A DNA stretch of 57,471 nt, taken from positions 1 through 57,471 of the forward strand of contig CAJBSZ010000435.1 of the NCBI GenBank assembly GCA_903958395.1, given 5' to 3'. Below the pieces are notes generated by a model that was given only the letters and a program-made list of their open reading frames with translations, was not told where the DNA came from and searched no databases. The translations under genes were made by a program, and so were the position numbers. Below, piece after piece: positions 40,075-50,433 of the stretch (its first letter is position 1; the number at the start of each line of letters is the position of its first letter). Origin of the DNA: an uncultured bacterium. GTDB lineage: Bacteria > Verrucomicrobiota > Kiritimatiellia > CAIKKV01 > CAITUY01.

Positions 40075-41903
40075 CCGCCCGCCTCACTTTCTGAGGCCGG
40101 CCCGCGCCCGAAGATTCCCAGCATGAGCTCCCGCACCCGCGGCCCGACGGTCAACCCGCCCGACACCGCATCGTCCACCACCATGGCCACCGCATAACGG
40201 GGCTTGTCATACGGCGCAAACACAATCATCCACCCGTGTTTCTTCCGGTCTTCCTTCTTCCCGTATTCCGCCGTTCCGGTCTTGCCGGCCATTTCAACGC
40301 CGGGAATCCCGGCCCGTCTCCCAGTCCCCGTAGGCGCCATGACGACATCATGCATGCCCTGCCGAACCGCCTCCATCACCGATGGCGCCAGCGGGAGTTG
40401 CCTTACCTTGACGGATGGAAAATTCGTCAGGGTCGCCCCCTGCCAGTCGCGCAGTCCGGTCACCAGACGGGGCCGGTACACCGTTCCGCTATTCGCCAGT
40501 GCGGCGGCCATCAACGCCATTTGCAGTGGCGTCACCGCCAGGGCTCCCTGTCCGATCGAAAAGTTGCAGGTATCCCCGATACGCCAGTCATCATGCCAGG
40601 CCTTCGTTTTCCATTCCGGGGTCGGAACCAGTCCGGGCGCCTCCCGATCCAGTTCAATCCCTGTTTTCGACCCCATGCCGAACAGCGCAGCGAGGTCGGA
40701 GATGGCGTCGTTCCCGCACTTAACGCCTATCGTCGCGAAATACACGTTGCACGACTGCTCGATGGCGCGCCGGAGATCGACCCGTCCGTGCCCGTTCGGA
40801 TTCCAGCACTTCATCGTTTTTTTTCCGATCATGTAATAGCCCGGACAGTCCACCGTCATCCCGGCCGACACCGCTCCGCTGTTAAGGGCCGCCAGCGCCG
40901 TTACGGGCTTGAAAATGCTGCCTGGCGCGTACACCTCCGCGACCGCCTTGTTCAGCATCGGGCGGTTCGGATCCGCATTGAACTGGTCCCACAGGATCTT
41001 GGGGACGATCGGCACGAACTGGTTTGGATTGAAGGTGGGCGAACTGGCCAGCGCGAGCACATCGCCGTTTCCGGGATCGACCACCACCACCGCGCCGGGC
41101 ACATCCCGGATCGCGGATTCGGCCAGCGCCTGGATCCGGTTGTCAATCGCCAGGACCACTGAAGCCCCGGCCCGCGGCTCCCGCTCAACCTGCTCCGCAT
41201 GCTTGAAGCCCGAGGCATCGATGCGAACCAACCGCCCGCCCGCCTCACCCGCCATCACCGCATCGAACTTTCGCTCCAACCCCATCTTTCCCTCCATCTC
41301 AGGAAGGGTGTACTGGTAGCCGGCAGCTTCGTCATCCGACAACTCCGCCTTGCCCACATACCCAAGCAGGTGCGACGCGAGCTCGTTTTGGGGATAGATC
41401 CGGGCGGGCTCGACATAAATATCCACCCCCGTCATATCGTAGGAAGTCTCGGCCAGCCGGGCCAACGCGGCGGGATCCAGGCTCCGCCAGGCCACGAGCG
41501 GCAGGGGAAGCCGACGCCGGATATGAAGCCAGATATCGTCCTCTGTAATCACCGGCTTACGACCCAGGAGCAGGGCGAACTCCGAAATCCGCCTCTGAAT
41601 TTCCGCCACGGTATATTTCCATTTCCCCGGCTTCCTCATCTCCTCCAGGTAAAAGGCCAGGCAGTAGCAGGGCTGGTTGTCGGCCAGGGAGACCCCATGG
41701 CGATCCAAAATAAGACCCCGCGGGGCAGGCAGGCGAATCCGGCGCATGCTCTGCCGGTGCAGGCTTTCCTCAAACTCGCCTCCTCGTGAAACCTGCAGAC
41801 TGAACAGCATCCCCCCCAGCAGGACGAGAAGGGCAAGCATGATGAGCAGGATCAGGCGGATCCTGCTCAACTCGGATTTGACCGTTTGGGTCCCTGCCGG
41901 CAT
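40071..41903 (-). CDS. mrdA: Penicillin-binding protein 2 (elongasome transpeptidase)
   Basis: A 610-residue class B penicillin-binding protein. It has one N-terminal membrane anchor (LILLIMLALLVLLGGMLF), a pedestal domain with RGLILDRHG, and a transpeptidase domain with the SxxK motif in YAPGSIFKPVTALAAL, SxN as SCN in EQSCNVYFAT, and KTG in AGKTGTAEYG. It cross-links side-wall peptidoglycan with RodA and MreBCD. It starts 1 nt after the mreD stop and overlaps rodA. Confidence 0.96.
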   Translation of the reverse strand: MPAGTQTVKSELSRIRLILLIMLALLVLLGGMLFSLQVSRGGEFEESLHRQSMRRIRLPAPRGLILDRHGVSLADNQPCYCLAFYLEEMRKPGKWKYTVAEIQRRISEFALLLGRKPVITEDDIWLHIRRRLPLPLVAWRSLDPAALARLAETSYDMTGVDIYVEPARIYPQNELASHLLGYVGKAELSDDEAAGYQYTLPEMEGKMGLERKFDAVMAGEAGGRLVRIDASGFKHAEQVEREPRAGASVVLAIDNRIQALAESAIRDVPGAVVVVDPGNGDVLALASSPTFNPNQFVPIVPKILWDQFNADPNRPMLNKAVAEVYAPGSIFKPVTALAALNSGAVSAGMTVDCPGYYMIGKKTMKCWNPNGHGRVDLRRAIEQSCNVYFATIGVKCGNDAISDLAALFGMGSKTGIELDREAPGLVPTPEWKTKAWHDDWRIGDTCNFSIGQGALAVTPLQMALMAAALANSGTVYRPRLVTGLRDWQGATLTNFPSVKVRQLPLAPSVMEAVRQGMHDVVMAPTGTGRRAGIPGVEMAGKTGTAEYGKKEDRKKHGWMIVFAPYDKPRYAVAMVVDDAVSGGLTVGPRVRELMLGIFGRGPASESEAGG

Positions 41904-41904
41904 G

Positions 41905-42411
41905 CTACCTTACCTCCGCCGTCGTTAATCCCACATGACGCTCCAAGGTGTCCGCCACCCACCACACCACCGGTGCCACCCCCAGGCCGAAAAGCGCATT
42001 GCCTCCTGCTTTCAGCGCCACCCACCACAACGGCATCTCGACCGAAAGGGTATTCAGGGAGAGCATTCCGTACAGGCCAAGCGTGGTGAAGGCGGCCATC
42101 GCCGCCCCCAGCACCGCGACCGTGAGAACACTGTCCCGGAACATCGTCTCGCGGGTTTCCTGCACAAATAACGCGAAGACAACCAGGCAAAGCGCGGAAG
42201 TTCCCACCGGAAACAAACTCATGGTATCCTGGATCATGCCCGCCAGAATGGCCGCCGTCACAGCCAGTCCCCGTGGATGAACCAAAGCGTAATACAGCGC
42301 CACTGCCGGAAGAATAGGGGGCTTGGAAAGCCCCAGCCAGGCCGCCGCCGGAATCAGCCCCTGAATCAGGGCGCCCACCAGCAATAAAAAAATAAGGATC
42401 GCCGCGGTCAT
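41905..42411 (-). CDS. mreD: Rod shape-determining protein MreD
   Basis: A 168-residue integral membrane protein with five or six hydrophobic segments. MreD is poorly conserved, and the call rests on size, topology (including LALYYALVHPRGLAVTAAIL then GMIQDTMSLFPVGTSAL) and its position between mreC and mrdA. It overlaps the mreC stop by 4 nt (ATGA). Confidence 0.88.
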   Translation of the reverse strand: MTAAILIFLLLVGALIQGLIPAAAWLGLSKPPILPAVALYYALVHPRGLAVTAAILAGMIQDTMSLFPVGTSALCLVVFALFVQETRETMFRDSVLTVAVLGAAMAAFTTLGLYGMLSLNTLSVEMPLWWVALKAGGNALFGLGVAPVVWWVADTLERHVGLTTAEVR

Positions 42412-43259
42412 TGATCCCCGCTTTGTTGTCCCGTTACCACCAGGACACTTCTGAGCCGCCCCAGGTCAGCCACCGGTTCAACATCCCCGTGCTGATAAAG
42501 CCCTGTCTCGTCAAAGGTCACCCGGACAACCCGCCCCACCATCAATCCGGGCGGGAAAATCCCGCCCAGCCCCGAGGTCATCACCCGTTCCCCGGCCTGG
42601 ATCGCCAGATCCTTGCGCAAATAGTCCACGCGAAAGGGACCGGGAACACAGAGTACCCCCGTGCTGTGGACCCCTCTCAGCGAGACCCCGCCACCATGCA
42701 GAATCCCGAAGGATCCCTCCTGATCAAACCGGACGGATACCTTGAATGACCGGTCTGAAATAAGAAGAACATCGCATGTCTGATCCGACACCTCGGTCGT
42801 ACGCCCCACCACCCCGTCGGGCGTAATGACCGGCATATTTCCGGTAAGGCCGTGTTTTCGCCCTTTGTCCAACCTGAGGGTCTGCCACCAGCCATACCCG
42901 TCATCACGGGCAATCACCTCACACGCGACCGTTTTCAGGGACACTCGCTTCTGGTAGTCAAGCTGCGTGCGCAACTCCTCGTTTTCACGGGCAAGGGGCT
43001 CCAGGGTTCGAAGCCTGGCGCGGAGCACTGCGGCTTCACGATCCAGCCGGTCGCGTTCCTGAATCACCTCTGTGATATTACCCACTGCCGAAGAGGTCCT
43101 CTGGACGCCGGACATCAGGCGGGTGACGCCACCCTGGTAGGTGGCCATGCTTTCGCGAAAGAATTCCCGGAGGGATGACGACACAGCGGGGGGAAGGTTC
43201 AGAAGAACCAGGAAAAAGGTCGCCAATATCACCCAGAAAAGAAAGTTTTTATCCCTCAC
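42408..43259 (-). CDS. mreC: Rod shape-determining protein MreC
   Basis: A 283-residue periplasmic scaffold. It has one N-terminal membrane segment (FLFWVILATFFLVLLNL), a coiled coil (VIQERDRLDREAAVLRARLR), and the beta-barrel part with VIARDDGYGWWQTLRLDKG, TPDGVVGRTTEVSDQTCDV and the late GLGGIFPPGLMVGRV. MreC links cytoplasmic MreB to PBP2 and RodA. The start is GTG 43259, 69 nt after mreB. Confidence 0.95.
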   Translation of the reverse strand: MRDKNFLFWVILATFFLVLLNLPPAVSSSLREFFRESMATYQGGVTRLMSGVQRTSSAVGNITEVIQERDRLDREAAVLRARLRTLEPLARENEELRTQLDYQKRVSLKTVACEVIARDDGYGWWQTLRLDKGRKHGLTGNMPVITPDGVVGRTTEVSDQTCDVLLISDRSFKVSVRFDQEGSFGILHGGGVSLRGVHSTGVLCVPGPFRVDYLRKDLAIQAGERVMTSGLGGIFPPGLMVGRVVRVTFDETGLYQHGDVEPVADLGRLRSVLVVTGQQSGDQ

Positions 43260-43328
43260 GTCAAAAGCCCTTCACATCAAACAAAACCCACCGGGACGTG
43301 GAGAGGACGATTTGAGGATAGATGATGA

Positions 43329-44454
<1,126 letters not shown>

Positions 44455-44476
44455 GCCCCAAATCCACCGGATAATC

Positions 44477-44505
44477 TGGACAGATCCCGTGAATGGGCTG
44501 ATAAT
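44477..44505 (+). promoter_or_regulatory. Promoter of msrAB
   Basis: TGGACA (44477-44482) and GATAAT (44500-44505) are 17 nt apart, each matching 5 of 6 consensus bases. Initiation near 44512 would give a leader of about 20 nt that holds just the strong ribosome-binding site. Confidence 0.6.
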
Positions 44506-44531
44506 GGCACTCTATTCTCAAGGAGGTGATT

Positions 44532-45485
44532 GTGAATCGAATGCGTTTGGCCGTCCTGCTGGGCCTCATGGCTCTGGCACAAACCGGTTTCACCCTGCCC
44601 CCAAAGGAGATTCCTATGAATGACTGGCGCAAACTAACCTCAAAAGAAGAACAGGTTATTGTTCACAAGGGAACCGAACCCCCCTTCAGTGGACGTTTCA
44701 ACAAATTCACGGCTCCCGGTCTCTACACCTGTAGGCGATGCGGGGCGGCGCTTTACCGGGCGGAAGACAAATTCGACGCCCACTGCGGCTGGCCCAGTTT
44801 CGACGCCGAGATCCCGGGCGCAGTCAAGCGCCTGAAGGACGCCGACGGCCACCGTATTGAAATCGAATGCGCCCACTGCAACGCCCACCTGGGCCATGTC
44901 TTCACCGGCGAGAAAATGACCGCACGCAATACCCGCCACTGCGTCAATTCGATCTCGATGGACTTTGTCCCGCAGGCGGATCTCGCCAAGAACTTTGAGC
45001 GGGCAATCTTTGCCGGTGGCTGCTTCTGGGGAATGGAATATTACCTGCAGCAGGCACCCGGGGTGCTCCGCACCATGGTGGGCTACACGGGCGGAAAGAC
45101 CGGAAAACCCTCCTACAAGGATGTCTGCGGCCACGGAACCGGTCATGCGGAAGCGGTGGAGGTCGTGTTCGACCCCCGCCGGACTTCCTTCGAGAAGCTG
45201 GCTCGCCTCTTCTTTGAGATTCATGACCCCACCCAGGTTGACCGGCAGGGACCGGATGTCGGCGACCAGTACCGATCGGAGATTTTTACCCTCACTCCAA
45301 AACAGAAGCAGACAGCGGAGAAACTGATCGGCGAACTCAAGGCCAAGGGATGGAAGGTCGTCACACGACTCACCCCCGCCACCACCTTCTGGCCCGGAGA
45401 GGACTACCACCGGGATTACTACCTGCGTAACGGCAAGACACCCTATTGCCACCGCCCCGAACCCAGGTTCGAAAAGGGACCGTAG
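44532..45485 (+). CDS. msrAB: Exported methionine sulfoxide reductase, MsrB-MsrA fusion
   Basis: A 317-residue bifunctional repair enzyme reducing both methionine sulfoxide epimers. After a signal peptide (RLAVLLGLMALAQTGFTL) comes MsrB, with zinc pairs CRRC and CAHC, HCGWPSFD and the catalytic cysteine in TRHCVNSISMDF. MsrA follows, with GGCFWGMEYYLQQ (catalytic cysteine), GYTGGKTGKPSY and a resolving cysteine in PYCHRPEP. The B-then-A order is the reverse of the neisserial A-B order. The full-length anti-SD complement AAGGAGGTGAT stands right upstream. GGAGG is 5 nt before GTG 44532 and 15 nt before ATG 44541, so GTG is preferred but ATG is possible. It probably works in the periplasm, fed by a thioredoxin-like donor. 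Confidence 0.92.
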   Translation: MNRMRLAVLLGLMALAQTGFTLPPKEIPMNDWRKLTSKEEQVIVHKGTEPPFSGRFNKFTAPGLYTCRRCGAALYRAEDKFDAHCGWPSFDAEIPGAVKRLKDADGHRIEIECAHCNAHLGHVFTGEKMTARNTRHCVNSISMDFVPQADLAKNFERAIFAGGCFWGMEYYLQQAPGVLRTMVGYTGGKTGKPSYKDVCGHGTGHAEAVEVVFDPRRTSFEKLARLFFEIHDPTQVDRQGPDVGDQYRSEIFTLTPKQKQTAEKLIGELKAKGWKVVTRLTPATTFWPGEDYHRDYYLRNGKTPYCHRPEPRFEKGP

Positions 45486-45583
45486 GAAGGGAAGACAGAA
45501 TGTGTTCCTTGGAACTCGCAGTTTTAACCTTTCCTTGACGAATTGACGCTATCCGTCGTCTGACGGTGTTGTTACCTTACCTC

Positions 45584-47053
45584 ATGAACATGCAAGACCG
45601 CTTCGGCATGAACATGAAAATAGGGCATCATACCGGCCTTCTCCTCGCAGCCCTGATCCTGCTGGCTTACCCCACTCTGTCCGTCTCCGGGGCAACACCG
45701 CTGGAGCTCGACACCACCATCAGCAACGCCGTCGACAGTTGTTTCGCCTTTGCCACTGGTGCCAAGGCCGTCGCACCCGGCGGTATTGTCGGAGTAGCTT
45801 TGGACGGCGAGTTTGTTTTCCAACGGGTTTACGGGATGTCCGATGTTGACGCGGCGCTCCCCAACTCCACGACGGCTCCTTTCTACCTCGCCTCCTGCTC
45901 CAAACAATTTACCGCCATGTGCGTGCTCTTGTGCCAGGAAAAAGGCCTACTCTCCACCAATGATGAACTCCGGCTCCATATCCCGGAATTGGACCCCGTA
46001 TTTGACGGCATAAAAGTACAGCACATGCTCAATATGATCAGCGCCATTTACGATGCTGGCACAGGCGATCAAAAGAGTACTGCGGACGACATGCTTGCCG
46101 CGCTATTAGCCGAAGGGAAATGGGGGATCGCCTCCAACCAGCTTCCGATTGGAAGCACGATGGTTTACTGCAACATGAATTACGTCCTGCTTGGCCTGAT
46201 CGTGAAAAGAGTCTCAGGGAAGACTCTCCGCCAATTTGCACACGAGGAAATCTTCGCGAGACTTGGCATGACCAACTCGGATATCCGCGATTCTTTTTTC
46301 ATCGTGGTCACCAACCAACCCAATGGGTACGATGATAGTCTGGCCCTCTGGAGCACGACCATCTCGAACTCGCCCGCGACCGGGTCCACCGGGGTCAGCG
46401 CGACGCTGGCCGATTTATTGCGCTGGCACGAAAACTTCTATTCCAATCGACTGGGCAGTTCGAATCAAACCCTGATCACCAATTTTGAAACACCGGGACG
46501 CTATACCAGTGGACCGAATATCGGAAACCCGGTTTTCAATGCCGGACTAGGCCTTCCCTCCTATGCCTGCGGGATCATGCCTGACAACTATGGGGGGAAT
46601 GCACGGGTCTGGCATACGGGCCGGTGGATGGGATTTAAAACCGCTACCTGCCGATACCCGAATCTGCATCTTTCCGTCTTTGTACTGCTGAACCGCGATG
46701 ATCAATTTCCGGATTTCCAAACCGTTGCGAATGCGTTCCTGAACAATGTCCGTTTCGCCAACAATCCACCCCCCGCCACCGCAAGGGCAGGAACACCCTA
46801 TCATTTCAAATATCTGGCCAGCGGAGCGCCCCGCCCAGTATTCACGCTGCAAAGCGGGACTTTACCGAATGGGCTCGTGCTGAATGGCGACGGAACATTG
46901 GCTGGAACCCCCACCACAGAAGGCGATTTCAGTGGCGTCGTGATCGCCACCAGTGGCCTCAAAACCCGAACCCAGCCCTTTGCCATTCATGTGGATCCTA
47001 ATCCGGTGATTGAAGCCTATCAACACGGGGTATTCGTGATTTTCGAATATTGA
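45584..47053 (+). CDS. Secreted serine hydrolase (beta-lactamase/PBP-like) with C-terminal Ig-like domain
   Basis: A 489-residue protein with a signal peptide (core TGLLLAALILLAYP, cleavage near VSGA). The serine beta-lactamase/DD-peptidase-like domain spans about residues 40-385. It has SxxK as SCSK in LASCSKQFTAM, YxN as YCN in MVYCNMNYVLLG, and the third motif HTG in VWHTGRWMG. The usual second-shell HLLTHTSG is degenerate (MLNMISAIYDAG). Residues about 400-478 form a putative Ig/cadherin-like module (GTLPNGLVLNGDGTLAGTP). The substrate is unknown, with peptide, ester or cell-wall stem peptide possible. Several ATG codons (45584, 45590, 45608, 45614) all precede the signal sequence and none has a clear ribosome-binding site. 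The next gene starts 14 nt later and is probably co-expressed. Confidence 0.82.
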   Translation: MNMQDRFGMNMKIGHHTGLLLAALILLAYPTLSVSGATPLELDTTISNAVDSCFAFATGAKAVAPGGIVGVALDGEFVFQRVYGMSDVDAALPNSTTAPFYLASCSKQFTAMCVLLCQEKGLLSTNDELRLHIPELDPVFDGIKVQHMLNMISAIYDAGTGDQKSTADDMLAALLAEGKWGIASNQLPIGSTMVYCNMNYVLLGLIVKRVSGKTLRQFAHEEIFARLGMTNSDIRDSFFIVVTNQPNGYDDSLALWSTTISNSPATGSTGVSATLADLLRWHENFYSNRLGSSNQTLITNFETPGRYTSGPNIGNPVFNAGLGLPSYACGIMPDNYGGNARVWHTGRWMGFKTATCRYPNLHLSVFVLLNRDDQFPDFQTVANAFLNNVRFANNPPPATARAGTPYHFKYLASGAPRPVFTLQSGTLPNGLVLNGDGTLAGTPTTEGDFSGVVIATSGLKTRTQPFAIHVDPNPVIEAYQHGVFVIFEY

Positions 47054-47067
47054 GAAGTAGCGACTAG

Positions 47068-50000
47068 ATGAACTTGATCAACACTATAATGTGCAGCGGG
47101 AATCATACGCGGCGGGCGTTTTCCGCCGCGGCCGGCGTGTTGACCCTACTGGCAGGAACGGGCGTCGCGTCAACCCTTTGGGAATTCAAGTTCAACGAAA
47201 CCGGACTCGCGCCGGCAAACACCGGAACCGGCAGCCTTGCCCCGGTCCTGATTACCCGCCGAGCCTTCTCCTGGCCCTTTAGATACGACCTACATGGCGC
47301 CGACGGGAGCGGGGTTAGTGGTCTGGCGGGCGACCGGGCACTGAATCTGAGCGGAATCAACACCAATGGCGGCCTTTATACCGGGCATACCGCTGGGCCT
47401 CAGCTCAATGTCGCCTACACCAATTGCACCGCCATCCAGAATCTTACAACCCTGACGCTCTCGGGCTGGTTCAATGCCCTGTACCCCATCGAGATAGCCA
47501 CCTACTCAGGAAACGCAAAGCTGATGAGCTTCTATCAATGGTCCAGCCTCAACGGTGGCAACAATGGATTTGGCGTGCAGATTTCCACCACCATCGCCAC
47601 CAAGAACCAGATCTATGTCATACTCGATAAAGCGAGCCTTTACTTTGACGTGACGGCCATCATGGGTTTCAACGACACGAACAAATGGTACTTCTGGGCG
47701 GCGACATACGACGGCACGCTAAGCTCCAATAACGCCAAGTTATACATGGGAACCCCGGGTTCCGCCGTAATCCAGGTCGGGGCGGCCCAGACGGCCAATT
47801 CCGGCTCTCTGGAAACCAACACGTCGGATTTCTCTCTTAACGGAGGAAGTGGGTCTGGCACCATCAAGGGATTCCAGGACAACGTACGCGTTGACAATGT
47901 GGTGATGAGTCTGGCCGAACTGGAAACCCGCCGGATCCTGGATGCGGGGGCTAATATGGCACTCTACGGCAGGGGAACTCTGATCCCCAACGGGAATGGC
48001 ACCCCGATCCCCGGGGACGCCACGGATTTTGGAAACGCCATGCCTGCCAGCCTGGCGGTCACGAACGTCTTCGCCATCACCAATTGGGGCGCGGATCTCC
48101 TTCTCCTGACCGGAGCCCCCCCCGTTGTTCTTTCGGGAAACACGGGGGATTTCACCGTTATCGTGGACAGCCTGTCGACCAATATTGCCGCCCGGTCCAG
48201 CACCCCCTTCAAAGTGGTGTTTGCGCCCACGACAACCGGGACCAGAACCGGTCTGGTCTCCATCGCGAATAGTGTCGCTTCAAAGAATCCCTATACATTC
48301 ACGATCAAAGGAAATGGGATCACTGTTGAACCCGTGATCGGAGCCATGGGCAAGGGCCGGACCATCGGCACTGGCGACCTGTCCCCTTCCGGAGCCGATG
48401 GTACAGACTTCGGGGCGGCGGACATTACCGGCATGGCCATCACCAATACCTTCGCCATCACAAACAGCGGACTGGCTCTTCTCACGCTCACAGGCGGGAC
48501 ACCCGTCACGCTCTCAGGCGACACAGGTGATTTTTCAGTCGATACAGCAGGCATGGCCTCCAGTGTGGCCGCAGGGGCATCCACAACGTTCAGAATCATT
48601 TTTAATCCCGGAGTCCACGGCCTCCGGACCGCTTTGGTTCATCTTGCAAGCGATGATGCACACCTGAATCCCTTCACCTTTTTCGTTCAGGGAACAGGTC
48701 AGAAACCCCTCATCGTGGTTTCTGGAAATGGCACACCGATCACTTCGGGCGACATCACCCCCGCCATGGCCGATGGAACCGACTTTGGCGGAACAGACCT
48801 GATGCTGGGACCCACACTCACGAATGTGTTTGCGATCACCAACTCGGGACCCGGCGTGCTGCTTCTCACCGGGGAAACGCCCGTGAGCCTCAGCGGGAAT
48901 GTCTCCGACTTCACGGTATGCGCAAATCCAGCCACGACGCTAGTCAGCGGCGCCTCAACTTCCTTCAAGGTCGTTTTTGCCCCGACAATGCCCGGCATAA
49001 GGACCGGAACCGTGACGATTGCAAACAATGACGTCGACAGGACTCCGTACGTATTCGGAATCCAGGGATTTGCCGGAGTGGCCACGAATAGCATCCCCTA
49101 CGGCGAAACCTTCGAATCGTATCCAGTCGGATATGAACTGGCCTTCACCAATGGCTGGTCTGCCCGATTCTCCCCGATGGGCGTTGTGACAACGAATCCC
49201 TATGCCGGCAGCTATACAGGAGCCTTCCCTCTCCAGGGGCCGCATCAGAAGACGTTCCGAATTGATGGTCTGGTGACCAACACCTTCAGCGCCACAACTC
49301 ATTCAAACGTATGGGTAGACATGATCCTGGAATCAAAATCCTGGACCAACAACACCCTGCCTGCCGAAAGCCTCCTGACCCATGCGCAGTTCGCCCTATG
49401 CATCACCACGAACCACCACGTGGCCGTCTGGAACTGCCTCGCCCCCCCCTCCCCGACCTGTGGGTGGACCGAACTTCTCGACACCGATGTGCCGGAGAAC
49501 TCCTTTGTTCGCGTCACCGTTGAAATGGATTATGTCAGGGATTCCACCAATTACTTCCACTATCGGGTCTGGGTCAATGAGACGGCATCAGTCAGTCCCA
49601 AAATCTGGTATGCTGCCGCCAAAACAAATTTGAATTCACTGAGCCGTATCACGTGCGAAGGCCTGTTCCATATGGATGATCTGAGTGTGCAGACCTTGAA
49701 CCCATTCGGGGCGCTCAGCATCTTTGCATCCAGTCTGGGGTATGGTTCCATCGTTCCGGCGGGAACGGTAACGATTCCCTATGGTTCCAGCACCAGCTTC
49801 ACGAATACTCCATCCCTCTGGTATCATATCGGTACCCTGACGGTTGATGGAAGCCCCATCGAAGCCCTCCCAGTCCTTACGTTCACCAATGTCAGGACCA
49901 GCCACACCATCGAGGCCCGTTTTGCGCCGGACACCGTATTGAGCAATACGCCAAGCTGGTGGCTCGCGGAAGCAAACCCGGCGTGGACAAATAACCTAAA

Positions 50001-50340
50001 TGCCGCCGCGACAAACGACCAGGACCGGGATGGTTTCACGACGTGGGAGGAATATATCGCCGGCACAAACCCAACGAATCCGGCCAGCGTATTTGGTCTC
50101 CAAATTGTCTGGAGCAATAACGCATGGCAAGTCTCCGTTCCTACCATCGAACCAGGCGCGCAGTATGAAGGGCTTAACCGGTATTACTCGCTTGAATCCT
50201 GTACCGACCTCCTATCCGGAAACTGGGCACCTCTTCCAGGGCTGACAGACATTCGCGCCTCAGGCTCAGTCCTGATCTGCACAAATCTGACCGGCGCCAC
50301 AAACCGTTATTTTAAAGGCAAGGTCCGACTAGCCCCATAG
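47068..50340 (+). CDS. Large secreted protein with LamG-like domain and three choice-of-anchor-D-like repeats
   Basis: A 1090-residue extracellular protein. After a signal peptide (FSAAAGVLTLLAGTGVAS) come a concanavalin A/LamG-like domain (about 33-300, with TLTLSGWFNAL and MGFNDTNKWYFWAATYDGTL), three tandem Ig-like repeats (about 301-668), a second beta-rich segment (about 675-885), an InlB B-repeat-like segment (GYGSIVPAGTVTIPYGSSTS), and a C-terminal calcium motif DQDRDGFTTWEEYIAGTNP followed by a final beta domain. Such DxDxDG sequences are frequent in secreted PVC proteins. No catalytic motif was recognised, so an adhesive or surface role is inferred. It is 14 nt downstream of the serine hydrolase. 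ATG 47068 or ATG 47089 could be the start. Confidence 0.8.
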   Translation: MNLINTIMCSGNHTRRAFSAAAGVLTLLAGTGVASTLWEFKFNETGLAPANTGTGSLAPVLITRRAFSWPFRYDLHGADGSGVSGLAGDRALNLSGINTNGGLYTGHTAGPQLNVAYTNCTAIQNLTTLTLSGWFNALYPIEIATYSGNAKLMSFYQWSSLNGGNNGFGVQISTTIATKNQIYVILDKASLYFDVTAIMGFNDTNKWYFWAATYDGTLSSNNAKLYMGTPGSAVIQVGAAQTANSGSLETNTSDFSLNGGSGSGTIKGFQDNVRVDNVVMSLAELETRRILDAGANMALYGRGTLIPNGNGTPIPGDATDFGNAMPASLAVTNVFAITNWGADLLLLTGAPPVVLSGNTGDFTVIVDSLSTNIAARSSTPFKVVFAPTTTGTRTGLVSIANSVASKNPYTFTIKGNGITVEPVIGAMGKGRTIGTGDLSPSGADGTDFGAADITGMAITNTFAITNSGLALLTLTGGTPVTLSGDTGDFSVDTAGMASSVAAGASTTFRIIFNPGVHGLRTALVHLASDDAHLNPFTFFVQGTGQKPLIVVSGNGTPITSGDITPAMADGTDFGGTDLMLGPTLTNVFAITNSGPGVLLLTGETPVSLSGNVSDFTVCANPATTLVSGASTSFKVVFAPTMPGIRTGTVTIANNDVDRTPYVFGIQGFAGVATNSIPYGETFESYPVGYELAFTNGWSARFSPMGVVTTNPYAGSYTGAFPLQGPHQKTFRIDGLVTNTFSATTHSNVWVDMILESKSWTNNTLPAESLLTHAQFALCITTNHHVAVWNCLAPPSPTCGWTELLDTDVPENSFVRVTVEMDYVRDSTNYFHYRVWVNETASVSPKIWYAAAKTNLNSLSRITCEGLFHMDDLSVQTLNPFGALSIFASSLGYGSIVPAGTVTIPYGSSTSFTNTPSLWYHIGTLTVDGSPIEALPVLTFTNVRTSHTIEARFAPDTVLSNTPSWWLAEANPAWTNNLNAAATNDQDRDGFTTWEEYIAGTNPTNPASVFGLQIVWSNNAWQVSVPTIEPGAQYEGLNRYYSLESCTDLLSGNWAPLPGLTDIRASGSVLICTNLTGATNRYFKGKVRLAP
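47968..49073 (+). repeat. Three tandem repeats of about 120 codons (choice-of-anchor-D-like)
   Basis: Three diverged copies at about 47968-48318, 48330-48700 and 48705-49073. Each has the core order TDFG, NxFAITNxG, LLxLTG, VxLSG, GDF, FKVVFAP and G-R-T, and each ends with a short link beginning GNG or GTG. They encode Ig-like beta sandwiches in the large secreted protein. Divergence is too great for recent duplication. Confidence 0.75.
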
Positions 50341-50344
50341 CGCG

Positions 50345-50373
50345 TTGCGTCAAATTCGAGCGAAATTGATAAT
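50345..50373 (+). promoter_or_regulatory. Possible promoter of the NYN-LOTUS gene
   Basis: TTGCGT (50345-50350) and GATAAT (50368-50373) are 17 nt apart. The -10 matches 5 of 6 and the -35 matches 3 of 6. It lies in the 93 nt between the large secreted protein and the NYN gene. Confidence 0.35.
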
Positions 50374-50433
50374 GGATGGACTTATGGGCGGGATTTACTG
50401 ATAATCGATATGCACCATGAAGGAGATCATCGC

